Source of the DNA: Limonium bicolor
Taxonomy: Eukaryota > Streptophyta > Magnoliopsida > Caryophyllales > Plumbaginaceae
Direction of reading: 5' to 3'
Assembly: GCA_023374045.1 (NCBI GenBank)
Contig: CM041777.1
Span: 484,817,594-484,881,593 of the forward strand
Length of the DNA: 64,000 nt
Positions within the stretch are counted from its first letter, which is position 1, and every line of letters begins with the position of its first letter. A program made the position numbers and the translations under genes. The notes under the pieces were generated by a model. That model saw only the letters and a program-made list of their open reading frames with translations, did not search any database and had not been told where the DNA came from. Positions 1 through 10,725 of the stretch are shown here, piece by piece.

Positions 1-538
1 CAATGTGCTAAGGCTCTCTTCTTCTCACTTCATTTTACATAGAATAATCTACTCAGATTATTGTCTTCCATAACTGCTCACAATCTTCCACAACGCTAGT
101 TTACCTAGCTTACCTTCACAATCTACTCACATAATCTCCGTTGAGAACGAGCCCTACAAATTAACCTAAGTCCCTAAACAAGAGGTGAAGACATGACCGG
201 ACTCGTCCATTGATGAGATATGTTTTGCTAGCCACGAAACAAACAAAGGAACATCTAGTCTAGTTAGCCCCTACGTATACATAAAACTAACTACCAAAAT
301 TATACTGACATGTGCAATTTAAATTTATTAATTATACGTACGTAGACCATACTAATAGTAACGATATTCTGAGTTCAACAACAAGGCTTCTCTCGTGCTG
401 AGAGTACTAAAAAGAAGATTCCGGCGCCGGAGCCGGCGCACGAACAAAATCAAACTGATTAATATCTCCTAAAGAAAACATCAAAGAAGCTAGGTAGCCA
501 ACTTAAAACAGACAAACAAAGAAACAAAACAAGATCCC
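1..538. other. 3' flank of the phytocyanin gene, no gene seen
   Basis: This stretch is AT-rich and I see no coding frame in it. It lies downstream of the minus-strand phytocyanin gene, so part of it is probably that gene's 3' UTR. A GC-rich palindromic block around 420-440 (ccggcgccggagccggcgc) stands out from the surrounding sequence but I cannot assign it. Confidence 0.5.
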
Positions 539-1498
539 TTAAAACGGAATCAATGTTATGAAAAAGGCACCCAACCTTGCGACGGTTACTGTGAGCAGTA
601 ATGCAGATGACAGACTACTAAGATGCAAAGATGAAGAAGAAGAAGAAGTGGAGAAACGACTGCCATAGGCGGCGCCTTCGTAGGGAGGAGCATAATAATA
701 AGGAAACGGAGTCGTACTCGTAGGGGAATATGAATACGATGGAGCATTTGAATACCCATCATAGGACGACGCCGGTGGTTCATATGATCCATACCCAACC
801 CCTTGACCTGGAGTAGTAGTACTTATAGGAGGAGTGGGGGTGGTGATAGTCGGCGGACAGTAGGTGTTTGTTGTGGAAGGAGATTCACCAGAAGGAGGAG
901 GTGGTGGCGCGTAGATAATGCTGCTTCTTCCACCACTGCCAGTACGAGTACCACCACCACCTCCAGTTGTACTACCAGAACTGCCACCGCCACCGGGGCT
1001 GCTGCTGCTACTACTTCCAGTGACTTTGACAGCGAGTTTCATGCCACTAACACAGTGACCAGTACCGCCACAGATGAAGTAGTGTGTTCCTGGAGATCTA
1101 AGGACTATAGTGGTAGCACCTGAGCTGTCAGTTGAAACCGCGTTCCCGTCGGTACAACTGTCATAATCTGTCTTGCTGACCATGTCCACCGTGTGGCCAA
1201 TTGGATAGTTAAAAACTGCGCTGACAGTCGAAGATAATTATAACGTGGAAGAAATGAAAAAGATTAAAGTGATTATATTGCATTTGCTGCAGGGGCAGTA
1301 AGTGGTACGTACCGAGGGAATCTCCGACCTTGAAGTTTTAGCTTGAGCCCAAGTGTTGTAATCCACGCCTAATCCCCAGCCAGCAGAATCACCCACTGTG
1401 TACACTTTACTGGTCGAGTAGCAGCTTTGCCATTGCAATGCTGCAGCTGTTATGAATGTGAGTACTACTAACATGGGGGCTGATTGAGAGCTAGCCAT
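539..1498 (-). pseudogene. Uclacyanin-like blue copper protein (phytocyanin), exon 1 frameshifted
   Basis: Phytocyanins are secreted, usually GPI-anchored, type I copper proteins of the plant cell surface. Exon 1 (1313-1498, ATG at 1498) encodes a hydrophobic signal peptide and then the mature start KVYTVGDSAGW. Exon 2 (539-1215) encodes the rest of the cupredoxin fold. The intron is 1216-1312 (GTACGT...GCAG). Copper ligands are visible: His in PIGHTVD, then Cys, His and Met in FICGGTGHCVSGMK. The Met ligand points to the uclacyanin group. After the fold come a Gly/Ser linker, a long Pro/Ser/Thr/Tyr-rich stretch and a hydrophobic C-terminal tail typical of a GPI signal. Near 1332-1335 the frame is broken: one base is missing, turning the usual KTFKVGD into KTSRSEI. 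Everything downstream and the splice phase fit the family only if that base is restored. It is either a recent pseudogene or an assembly error. Confidence 0.85.
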
Positions 1499-2234
1499 GA
1501 GTGACAATGGGAGAAGGAAAAAGGGGGTTTGTTTTGAACTTGCTGTGTATGAACACAGTCTTCTTCAATCATGGTTGAACACTCGATGGCGTATGCATTT
1601 ACTAGTATATGATATAGAGTGGTCGAGTGCGGTGCGGGCCCAGAGAAAAGTTTTGAACTTGAATAAAGACCCAGACAAATTAACAGCAAAAGTGGATTGT
1701 TTGTTTGCTACAGATGGGCGACAATTACGATATCAATTTACAAAACAATGCCTTGCTGTCTTCCTCAAAAGAAAGAGTCACGAAGAAAAAAATAAAACAC
1801 ATGCCATGCCATGCTGCAGAAAATTGTTGACTTTGAGCACTGTGATTTGTACTATCTTACAACGGATACACATCTGAGAAAGCACCACTCTAGAGCTAGC
1901 AAAACCCTACTTTCTCTTATTCGTGTGACAATATATTTGGGCCTAACCAATAACCATTCTCATATATTCACGACATCCGAGTCCTTTTAACTCCAGCAGC
2001 AGTAGCGTAAGAATATATTCACGACATCCGAATCCCTTTTACTTTAGCAGGAAAAATTCCAAGTAGCGCAAGAATATATTCACGACATTTAAGAGTACAT
2101 GGAACTGATCTGACAAACATTCAACTATTGCACACTTGAATGTAGTTACAGAGATGTGATTACTACCAAACACACAAAAATCCATGAGTAGCAAATGGCG
2201 CACTCTACAACTTGTAGCTGCAACTGTCTTCACT
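1499..2234. other. Intergenic, promoter side of phytocyanin; short spaced repeats
   Basis: No convincing gene. Three copies of a motif containing atattcacgacat occur near 1961, 2013 and 2075, spaced roughly 52 and 62 bases apart, each followed by a similar pyrimidine-rich stretch. They look like a small degenerate tandem repeat. The region lies upstream of the phytocyanin start and downstream of the coiled-coil gene's stop codon. Confidence 0.5.
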
Positions 2235-5107
2235 TCACTTCTTATGCATCCGACATTCTGGGGAGTTCTCTTTCAAAGGTGACAAAGGTTGTCTTGGTGA
2301 ATCCACTACTTCACTGAGAAGATCAAGCTTCCTCTCAATCGGACTACTAACAGCATTTGGACTGGATTTTCGTTTATTGCTCTGATGAATGACAATCCTC
2401 AAGTTAGACCAAACAAATAACATCTGGTGTCCTATTATCAAAGTGTCGTTATTATCCATCTTGCTAATGCAAAAAATCCAAACTGATATGCAAGCATGGC
2501 AATGATCAGATTTAGATGTCATGCTCTTTTATCATCTCACCTTTTTGGTAGTGCTACCACTATGTTTTCTGCCAGAACTACAGCAGTGCCTCAACTTCTT
2601 GTTTTCTTTACGCAGCACAACATTTTCATCAGACAAGACTTTGACCTGAGTGCAACGGAGCCAAACACGGCAATGTTTCAGCAATCATGCAGTTGAAAAC
2701 AGACTTTCAACACGATTAAGCCAAAAATTGTTTGTTCCTCTAACCTCTTCTTCTGCTTTAAAAAGATTAACCTTTAGATGTTCCTCACCCATCTGCAAAG
2801 CTTGCAATCGGGCTACCACTGCGATAATGTTTATTGTTGCAGGTCTCAAACTGTAAATAGATGAAGAGACGAGTTAAAAAGCATTTCGGGGAGGTGTGTG
2901 ATACCCAGAACCTGGCTAGATCAAAAACGTTTAACAGGATCTCATAAAACAAAATAAGATTAAAAAAGGACTAATACCTTTTCCATATTTTAAGCAGATT
3001 AGCACAAGTTTCACTTCGCCGGTTATTCGCCTGCAAGAAAGCAAGTGCCTTGTTTTGAGCATTTTCCCCATTAACCAAGCTTGAGATCAACCCATCAACT
3101 AAATTTTGTTGAGACGTGCCTTCCTCCATTGAAGAAACCTACAGCAGAAGCGTTGAAGTCCAAGGAAGTAAGTTTCATAGTAATACATAAAAAAAAAAAA
3201 AAAAACTACCAAGGAAAGAAAGAGATGAAACAAAGAAGATGGTGAGATCAGTTTTTGAATCAATAAACCATAAGTTACAACATTAAACTTAGCCCTCCAA
3301 ATTTGATCTTTCACACTCACAAGACTCTTCAAGCAATAATTCACTGATTGGCAGAATGATGCTAATCTCTTTACCCATCTTACTCAGATCAAGCGTTAAC
3401 CAAACCACGCAGTTGCATTCAAACATAAATAACACCAGAATAGAGCCGCCTCCCTCATGATCATTAACTGAATACACACTAAAGAACTACAGTGGAAGTC
3501 CCCGGAATATGTGTCTTACGTATTAAAAACCCCAATATATATTTCCAACTTTTACACGTGTGATTTTTTAGACATTGTCACTAGCTATTTATCTTTAAAG
3601 CTAAGCCCCATATTACAAACTCAGAGGAACTAATCAGTAATCATAAAACAGACCAGTACAGCACTATATAAACCTCAGCAAAGCCTTCTTTTATGGGCCA
3701 TGTTATTTGTGCTAAGCCCATATTAGCACAGACTCAGGAATCTGAACAACTTTCATATCCTCATTCATTAGGGTGACTAACATCTTAACTTTGATAGTAC
3801 AGCAGTCCATGCAGAGGAACTAACCAGTTCAATCATAAAGCAGACAAGTATAGCACTAAACAAACCTCAGCACAGCCATCCTTTATGGGCCATGTTATTT
3901 GTGCTAATCCCCATATTAACACAAACTCAGGAAAAACAATTTTCATATGAGCAAATTAAATCAATAATCATTAACTCATTCCTTAGGATGAAAACAGCTT
4001 AACTTTCCACTGCTTCCTTTATGGCCCATGTTACAATGGAGGTGTATATCAAGGAAATATATTTTAAGTTCAGTCGACATAGACAATTCTCAGCATTTAT
4101 AGAAACTTACTAAGTGCTTCATGTTAAATCTAAATTTGGGAAACAATGATAGAAGTTGTCTTGTTCATGTTGGCATATTGGTATCATATCTAATGGGATC
4201 GTTATTGCATATTAAGGTGGTCTCATCTGAGTTCCAAGTCAGTCTTGCGTACTCCTTCGGTAATAACGTACAATACAAAAAAACCCACAGATATATAAAA
4301 AAGAACAGAGAATACGTGTTGCAATGGAAAATAAAAGTAAAGCGATGTGCATATCATTGTGCAGTTCCCCATTTCAAGCGACAATTCAATTCAGAGTATT
4401 CTAATTCAGGTACGGAGGAATAAAACTACAATCGGAGTATCTGAATTACCAGTTAATGCAATAAAAAACACTTATATTCGAAAAAAAACAGTGAAGCAGA
4501 TTTAGGGCACATACCGAACGCTTCTCACACTGCATCTTATACAACTGAGCCTCTTCAGAAACCCGTCTCAACTCTTCCTCCAGTTCGTGAACCCTGCTCT
4601 CCGCCTCTTTCGCTTTCTCATCTGCCTCGTTCCCAAACTCCATGAGCGCTTCTCGGTCGTGATCGTAGAGAGAGCACTCACCCTCCAATCGAGCGCATTG
4701 GCTCAACAAATTCGCACACTCACTCGCCAATTTCTGGTTCTCTTCAACAAATCTCTTCAGCGCCTGAGCGTTCATACACGCCTCTGCCTGATTAAACACA
4801 AACGAATTGAAAGGCAAAGGGCATAAATACGGATTAGAGGCTGAAAAAATGGAGAATAAAAGATCCGACTTTTCGAGACACTAAATACAACATAAATTGA
4901 CCGACATTCACTAACCCTAGCGCGCTCAATTGCGTCGTCCTTTTCTTTCAACCTTGAGTGAATGGAAAGGTACTGGTGGCGAAGGTGATAATTTGACGCT
5001 TCGAGAGACTGAAGCTTCAACTGGAGGGCTTGATCGGGCACTTCAAGGCCCAGTGTGTGGTCGATTGACTGCTTGATATAGTCGTCGACTTCTTGGGGTA
5101 TGCCCAT
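2235..5107 (-). CDS. Plant coiled-coil protein of unknown function, six exons
   Basis: Six exons join in frame with canonical GT-AG junctions: 4916-5107, 4515-4787, 2978-3138, 2745-2850, 2541-2645 and 2235-2381, giving about 327 residues. The start is the ATG at 5107 (MGIPQEVDDYIK). Residues about 30-150 are charged and heptad-like (LQLKLQSLEAS, KAKEAESRVHELEEELRRVSEE), predicting a long coiled coil. A middle segment (LVDGLISSLVNGENAQNKA, then LKIWKSLRPATINI) is followed by a second coil (FKAEEEV, LSDENVVLRKENKKL). The tail has the conserved-looking SPRQPLSPLKENSPECRMHKK, cut here to its last part. The whole resembles a plant-specific coiled-coil family sometimes annotated golgin-like or as hypothetical; I do not know its function. 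Intron 2 is 1.4 kb and contains a duplicated segment. No frameshift or stop was found, so it is probably functional. Confidence 0.85.
3626..3932. repeat. Direct duplication inside intron 2 of the coiled-coil gene
   Basis: Two copies of about 110-120 bp (3626-3740 and 3811-3932) share the order gaggaacta, aaacctcagca, tttatgggccatgttatttg and a closing actcagg. A third partial piece with tttatggcccatgtta sits near 4019. The copies differ at scattered positions, so the duplication is not recent. Confidence 0.75.
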
Positions 5108-5424
5108 CGTTCTCTCTAGCACGAGAATAATGGGAAGCGTAGCGACAGGAAGCTCGGACGGGAACCCTAGAGACGGAAGGCTGACAGTTGCTAAAAGTAA
5201 GAAGAAACGGCTACAGAAGCGGAAGCGACGGGCTGCGGGTCGTCGTTCGCCTGATGCGGTCTTTTTTATTTGAAATCGACAATAGCCGTTGGGAAGTTTC
5301 GGTTTTCATACTTATGTATCGGAGAGACAGTCAGACAGAGCATGAGCGGGGAAAGGGAGCGAGTGTGCGAATACAATTAGACTTCAAATCTCACTTTTTT
5401 TCTTTTTTTTTTTTAAATTTTTTT

Positions 5425-5901
5425 GGGAAATTTCATGAAATGCCACTATATTTTTGCCTAATTCATGAAATGCCACTAAAAAAAAAGAAAGTCACGAAAT
5501 GCCACTATATTTTCCGAAAAGTTTATGAAATGCCCCTCCGCCCTAACAGACGTTAACTTTCCGTTAAATGTCAGATTTTTTTTGTAAAATGACCTTTTTA
5601 CCCCTAAAAATTTATGTCACTGTTCAACGGCTACTTTTGGGTTCCAACGGTCACTTTTCTGAAAATTTTACGAAGTACATGAAATGCCACTACCACTTTT
5701 ATGAAAGTACATGAAATGTCACTGCTACTTTTACGAAGTACATGAAATGCCACTACAGATTTTACGAAGTACATGAAATACCCTGTAACAAAAAAACGGC
5801 TATTATTCTGTTTCTAACGGCTAGTTCTTCATTAGACTCATCGTATCTTGGCATCAAAGGTTTTATAAAAAAAAAGAGGAAACTACAATTAACATGGCTT
5901 A
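5425..5901 (+). repeat. Left terminal inverted repeat of the inner MULE
   Basis: About 477 bp, inverted mate of 6851-7324. It contains several copies of the catgaaatgccact unit and ends internally near ttaacatggctt, which is matched by aagccatgttaa at 6851. Confidence 0.8.
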
Positions 5902-5984
5902 AACCGTTATAACATCAAAAATCACGATCTAATATCATCACGCAATATAATAAACAAAGTTCAGCAATCTACAGTTTTTTACAT

Positions 5985-6678
5985 ACAGTTTTTCGTAGTG
6001 AAACTTCAGGCAATCTTGGTTGATCCGGAAAACCTGGTTCAACAACAAAAAGGTAGCTACTTGTGTTGTGAGAGATCGATTAGAGAGAAGAAAGGTAGAT
6101 TGAAGGAGTACTCACCAGAATAGGTCTGGAATCGTCATCATGTCCGGTAACATAGGCTACTCCATCAGCTAACGCAGCCGAGAACTCATCCGCTATCAGA
6201 TAATCTTCTCCAACAACAGAAAGGAGTAAATGAAAACCGAAATAGTTGATTAATCCACATTAAGGGACGAATCCAGATCTTAGCAGAGAAAAAGAATAAC
6301 TTATGTTGGAATTATGTATTGTATCTACTAGTTTAGTTTAGAATAGTCTATTGCTTACCGGTGCCAGTAGCTTCTCTCCAACAGAGGCAAGCTCTGAGCT
6401 GTCTGGCTGCCTTCTTCACACTGTCTCCCTTCACCTTTAGAAACCTCTCCACGCAAGCAGTATTACAAAACTTCTCCTGCAAGCACCACAAACAGAGATA
6501 CCACCATCGTGTTAAGTCAGTATCGCAGAAATGAACAAAAAGAAGGAATAAGAATCGGAGAAGTGAGAGTATATATGTGTACTTGTTTCGGAGTAAGAGG
6601 AGATTGATTTCGAAGGAGGGAAAGAACCGACTCGATCTTCTCTCGGCTCTCTCGCTGTTGATGATCTTTCTTCCCCAT
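5985..6678 (-). pseudogene. Captured 5' portion of a Sec14-like (CRAL-TRIO) lipid-transfer protein gene
   Basis: Four exons are recognisable with GT-AG borders. Exon 1 is 6583-6678 (ATG at 6678, [18 protein letters not shown], ending SPLTPKQ). Exon 2 is 6359-6476 ([18 protein letters not shown] to LCWREATGT). Exon 3 is 6116-6208 (EDYLIADEF, then [19 protein letters not shown]). Exon 4 runs from 6033 (VFRINQDCLKFHYEKLY) and fades near 5985. This order matches the N-terminal CRAL-TRIO-N region and the start of the lipid-binding domain of plant Sec14/random-slug-like proteins. The rest of the domain is absent. Exon 3 has an extra base near 6180 that shifts the frame to a stop. The introns are retained, so the capture was of genomic DNA, not a retrocopy. 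It lies wholly between the two terminal repeats of the MULE. Confidence 0.8.
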
Positions 6679-6850
6679 TTGATCACGCCTAGACGTACAA
6701 CCGAGATCTTTCCTCTCGCTCAACAAAGAATGATCTCATAGATGGAGAGAGAGAGAGAGAAAGAATTTGGAATAAAAGACTCTGTGGAGAGGTCGAGGGG
6801 GACAGATATGTTTGCCGGTAGTAACCTAGTTGCCTTCGTTTGCATTAAAG

Positions 6851-7324
6851 CCATGTTAATTGTAGTTTCCTCTTTTTTTATAAAACCTTTGATGCCAAGA
6901 TACGATGAGTCTAATGAAGAACTGGCCCTTAGAAACAGAAAATAGCCGTTTTTTTTTGTTACAGGGGCATTTCATGTACTTCGTAAAATCTGTAGTGACA
7001 TTTCATGTACTTTGTAAAAATAGTAGTGGCATTTCATGTACTTTCATAAAAGTGGTAGTGGCATTTCATGTACTTCGTAAAATTTTCAGAAAAGTGACCG
7101 TTGGAACCCAAAAGTAGCCGTTGAACAGTGACATAAATTTTTAGGGGTAAAAAGGTCATTTTACAAAAAAAAAATCTGACATTTAACGGAAAGTTAACGT
7201 CTGTTAGGGCGGAGGGGCATTTCATGAACTTTTCAGAAAATATAGTGGCATTTTGTGACTTTCTTTTTTTTAGTGGCATTTCATGAATTAGACAAAAATA
7301 TAGTGGCATTTCATGAAATTTCCC
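6851..7324 (-). repeat. Right terminal inverted repeat of the inner MULE
   Basis: Inverted mate of 5425-5901, ending gaaatttccc at 7324. Short differences and small indels (for example in the poly-T next to acagggg) show that the two arms have diverged slightly. Confidence 0.8.
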
Positions 7325-8426
7325 AATTTTTTTTCATGAAATGCCAATATTATTGGCTAATTTATGATATGTCACTACAAAAAGTTACGAAATGTCACTA
7401 TATTTTTGTAAAAATTCATGAAATGTCACTATAGTAATTGACCAGAGGAAAAATGACAAAAATACTCTTACTAATTAACAAAGTACTTTTAAAGTTCACA
7501 ATATGCCCCTAAGTGTTAAAAAATTCACAAAAAAATCAAAATACTATAAAAATGAAATACATATATTAAAAAATCGTAAAAAATTAACAAAATACTAAAG
7601 TATATTAAAAAATGAAAAATAGTAAATATTTTTGGTTGTTTTTAAATTATTAGTACCATCAACAGAATATAGAGTTTTGAAAACATAATTTATATCAATC
7701 TTTATACTAATTTGTATCAATTAAGTACCATAATTTGTGCCATTCATTTTTAAATTATTTATTTTTTCTACCAATTTGAATTATTTATTCAAAGTAAATT
7801 AAATTATATTTTAAGCTAATATTGAGAAAATATTTTAAAAATTTATATTCTATTTTGCAGTAACTTATCACAAAAGTATTATGTCATAAAGTTATATGCA
7901 ATACAAAATATTATTTTTTCAAAAAAAATTAAAATATCTTAAAATATAAAATAATTTATTTTAAATAAATAATTTAAATTGATACAAAAAATAATTTAAA
8001 AAATGTATGGTACTCAGTTGGTATAAATTAGTAGAAAGATTGATATAAGTTATGTGTTCAAAACTCTATATTATTTTTATGATACTGAATAATTATAAAA
8101 AATCTAAGATTTTTTTTAAAATTTTATGCTATTTTAATCTTTTTGTTTCAATTTTGTTAAATTTTTATATATGTATTTTTTGATATTTTATAGTATTTTG
8201 ATTTTTTGTGAATTTTGGTGAATTTGTTAACACTTGGGGCATATTGTGAACTTTAAAAGTACTTTGTTAACTAGTAGGGGTATTTTTGTCATTTTTTCTT
8301 CTAGTCAATGGCTATAGCGGCATATCATGGACTTTTACAAAAATATAGTGGCATTTCGTGACTTTCTTTTTTTAGTGGTATTTCATGAATTAGCCAAAAA
8401 TATAGTGGCACTTCATGAAATTTCCC

Positions 8427-9075
8427 TTTTTTTATTAGTAGTTGGGTAACTAGTAAATATGCAATACTGAGACTTAATAATTTCCCGTCCTCACAGTATA
8501 ATACATAAGAAAGCAACTAAGAAATAACAAGTGGTGACCTTGCTTCCATAACTCCAAAATTTCTAGTGATGGAGAGACACTTCCAAGTTTTACCGCACTA
8601 GTGTAGGTGATTTTTCAGGTGATCTCGCCCTGTGCCTCAGCTCCTCCTTCAAAACTGAATATTCCTTTTACCTATCAAAGGGTAATAAGGTCTTATTAGG
8701 GAAGTACATGCTAGCATGGTCTATTGCCCAACGTATATCCCATCATCTCCCATCACCTCTAACCTTAATGTCTCTCTCAAGTTCTCCCTGCATGAATCGA
8801 GCCACCAAACCCACCTACCTCCAATCATATCTTCCTTTACCAGAGAAAATGTGTGTACTTTCTATTTGTCTTGCCTCTTTTAACCCTACCATTGGAGGAA
8901 GTAAGGTCAAGTCCCTCTCGTCTGATTTTCTCTGTTTCCTTGTGCTCAATTTCTTTCTTCCTTCTTCCTAGTGGGAGCAGCTATTTCTCAGTTTTTCTTC
9001 ATGTTCTTGTGCTGATCTCGTTTTCTACCTGGAGTTGGATATTGGAAACTAAAAGTTAACGAGAAGGAAACAAGG
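8427..9075. other. No gene; probable 5' leader of the LINE relic
   Basis: Short frames here show no recognisable domain. The stretch runs directly into the LINE ORF1 start at 9076 and may be its 5' UTR. Confidence 0.35.
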
Positions 9076-9929
9076 ATGGATCTCCTCACCTCTAGTTGTG
9101 AACTTCTCCAACTGGATCCAGCTGATACCGAGAAAATCGATGGCGACTCTTTACTGGAGGATAGCTCTCCAAAAGATCTGAACAAGGCACTCTTTGGGAG
9201 ATTATGGCATCCAAATCCAATCAACTATAAGGCTCTACATAAGTTTCCGGTCCATATATGGAAACCAAAATCCCACTTCAAGGTTAATGAAATAGGTAAC
9301 AATAAGTATACATTTCAGTTGATTAATGAAGCTGATACAAAGTTTGTCCTAGCAAATGGTCCATGTCACTTTCAAAATAGATTGTTGGTTGTTTCTATCA
9401 TTGACCCTTCTAGTATTATAGAAGATCATGATTCTTCTACTCTTAAGTTGTGGCCAGCAATCCAATCCTCAACCTTCCTATATCTTTTTACAACAAGACG
9501 TCTGATGTGAGCCTTGGAAACAAGATAGGAAAATTTAGCACCTGTTATGTTCGTCGTAACCCTCTAGCCTCCAAGGTGCTGAAAGTTTGTGTGGAAGTGA
9601 ATATAGATGAACCTTTGTGTAGATTGATCATCTTGTCTTTAGGAGGTAAAGATAGATGTTGTCGAGTCTCTTTTGACGATCTACCTTTTCTATGCTTTAG
9701 ATGTGGTAGACTTAATCATGTGATCTTTGAGTGTCCTATTAAAGGAAATAAGCTGGCGAAACAAGAAAAATATGGCCCTTGGATTCACTTAGAATTTGCT
9801 AGCTCTCTTGCGGTTATTAATGATGAGATTCTCATTGATCATAACATTGGCCCTTTGAGAAGGCTGGGTAATGAGATTTTGATTGAGAAAAAGAATGAAG
9901 AAGGTAATTGTAGTAGGCTCGACACTTAG
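9076..9929 (+). pseudogene. LINE (L1-type) ORF1 relic: DUF4283-like domain and zinc knuckle
   Basis: The frame starting at the ATG at 9076 has the DUF4283-like pattern of plant LINE ORF1 proteins (FGRLWHPNPINYKALHKF, ANGPCHFQNRLLVV). Near 9450 the frame shifts by one, and the second frame carries LPISFYNKTSD, VGLNKIGKF-like positions and a CCHC zinc knuckle (CFRCGRLNHVIFEC, about 9692-9733). ORF1 proteins bind LINE RNA in the retrotransposition particle. Downstream to about 10340 the sequence decays, with no adjoining endonuclease/RT, so the copy is dead. Confidence 0.75.
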
Positions 9930-10399
9930 ACCCATGATGATATTCAGTTGGTCAATGTTAGAGTGGAGAAAAAGATGTCCGGGGAGGAGATCAACATATA
10001 CTGAATCTCTAATGAGGGCCAGTCCAAGCATGTGCCAAATTGATTAAGAGAAATGCGATTGAGGTAGGGAAGAATGATATAAGTAATTAGGGTATGACTG
10101 CTCAAATGGAGAACATTGTGGTGAATAGCCAGTTCAAGTCACTGAATGTTATGCAGGTGGACTGTCCAATGACTGAGTTGCATGAGGTTTTTACAGCTAC
10201 TACCATCAACAACAAGATGGAGGAGAGTAAACAAAGACTATTAGAACTAGATTAAGAAAAGCGTCGAGTTAATATTATACAGTTACAATATTTATGTCTC
10301 TCTTTGATGGATGAAGACAGTAAATAATCCATTGGGTTTTCAAGGGTTGTAGTCTAGCTAATATAATGCCAATGATACACCATGTTGTCAAGGCAGTCA

Positions 10400-10725
10400 A
10401 GCCTCCAGAGGCATAGGCAAGAACCTAAAACCCATAACATACTTCTCTCTTCTTATGTTCTTCTCTTCTCTTGTGGAAACAAAATCTTAAAAAGTTATGG
10501 ATAAATCTGGAGTGAAGAAGTACACCCGCTTAAGAGGAAACTAGAAGATCTAACATCTAGTAAAGGTAGAAGAAATATATCAACTACCTACCATGGCTGA
10601 AGGAAAGTATAATTCTTTTGTGTGGGTCTACTGACATCAATCCTAATTAAGAAAAAAGATCTAACATACTACTCTTTGCCAGGTAAGGAAAAAAAAATCA
10701 TAAACCTGTTTGTGGAAAGGTAAAC
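10400..10725 (-). pseudogene. LINE RT relic, C-terminal tail (left part, split by LTR element)
   Basis: This continues the minus-strand LINE relic of 19753-20650 across the Tekay-type insertion. The frame is badly broken and only the position and general composition support the call. Confidence 0.35.
10721..10725 (+). repeat. Target site duplication TAAAC (left)
   Basis: taaac precedes the TG start of the left LTR and is repeated after the CA end of the right LTR (19753-19757). A 5-bp duplication is standard for Ty3/gypsy integrases. Confidence 0.9.

Larger units (their letters stand above)
5425..7324. mobile_element. Mutator-like (Pack-MULE type) element carrying a Sec14-like gene fragment
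   Basis: Two long terminal inverted repeats of about 475-480 bp (5425-5901 and 6851-7324) match over their whole length, starting with gggaaatttcatgaaatgcc at each end. Each repeat contains several copies of a catgaaatgccact unit and a block with acgttaactttccgtta. The termini are flanked by a 9-base direct repeat aattttttt (5416-5424 and 7325-7333). That is the TSD length expected for Mutator-like elements, although the sequence is simple. The unique core (5902-6850) holds exons of a host gene in minus orientation and no transposase. The structure fits a Pack-MULE that landed inside a related foldback element. Confidence 0.75.
5415..8426. mobile_element. Outer long-inverted-repeat foldback element (MULE/MITE-like), interrupted
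   Basis: The sequence from about 7335 to 7870 is repeated inverted at about 7880-8426, so the element is nearly one large palindrome with arms of roughly 500 bp and almost no unique core. Matching landmarks are the T-rich start followed by tcatgaaatgcc, the segment around aatatagagttttgaa (7666), whose inverted mate lies at about 8070, and the terminus gaaatttccc at 8417-8426. The ends are built from a repeated unit resembling catgaaatgccactat. The left tip (aaattttttt, 5415-5424) is cut off from the rest by the inner element at 5425-7324. No transposase is encoded, so it would depend on an autonomous relative. TSDs cannot be resolved in the flanking poly-T. Confidence 0.65.

Noticed and set aside
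803..1123. Plus-strand frame opposite the phytocyanin gene
   Set aside because: It is the complement of the low-complexity Ser/Gly/Pro-rich part of exon 2 and has no domain of its own.
5188..5556. Plus-strand frame of 122 codons
   Set aside because: It crosses from the 5' flank of the coiled-coil gene into poly-T and MULE repeat sequence and has no domain.
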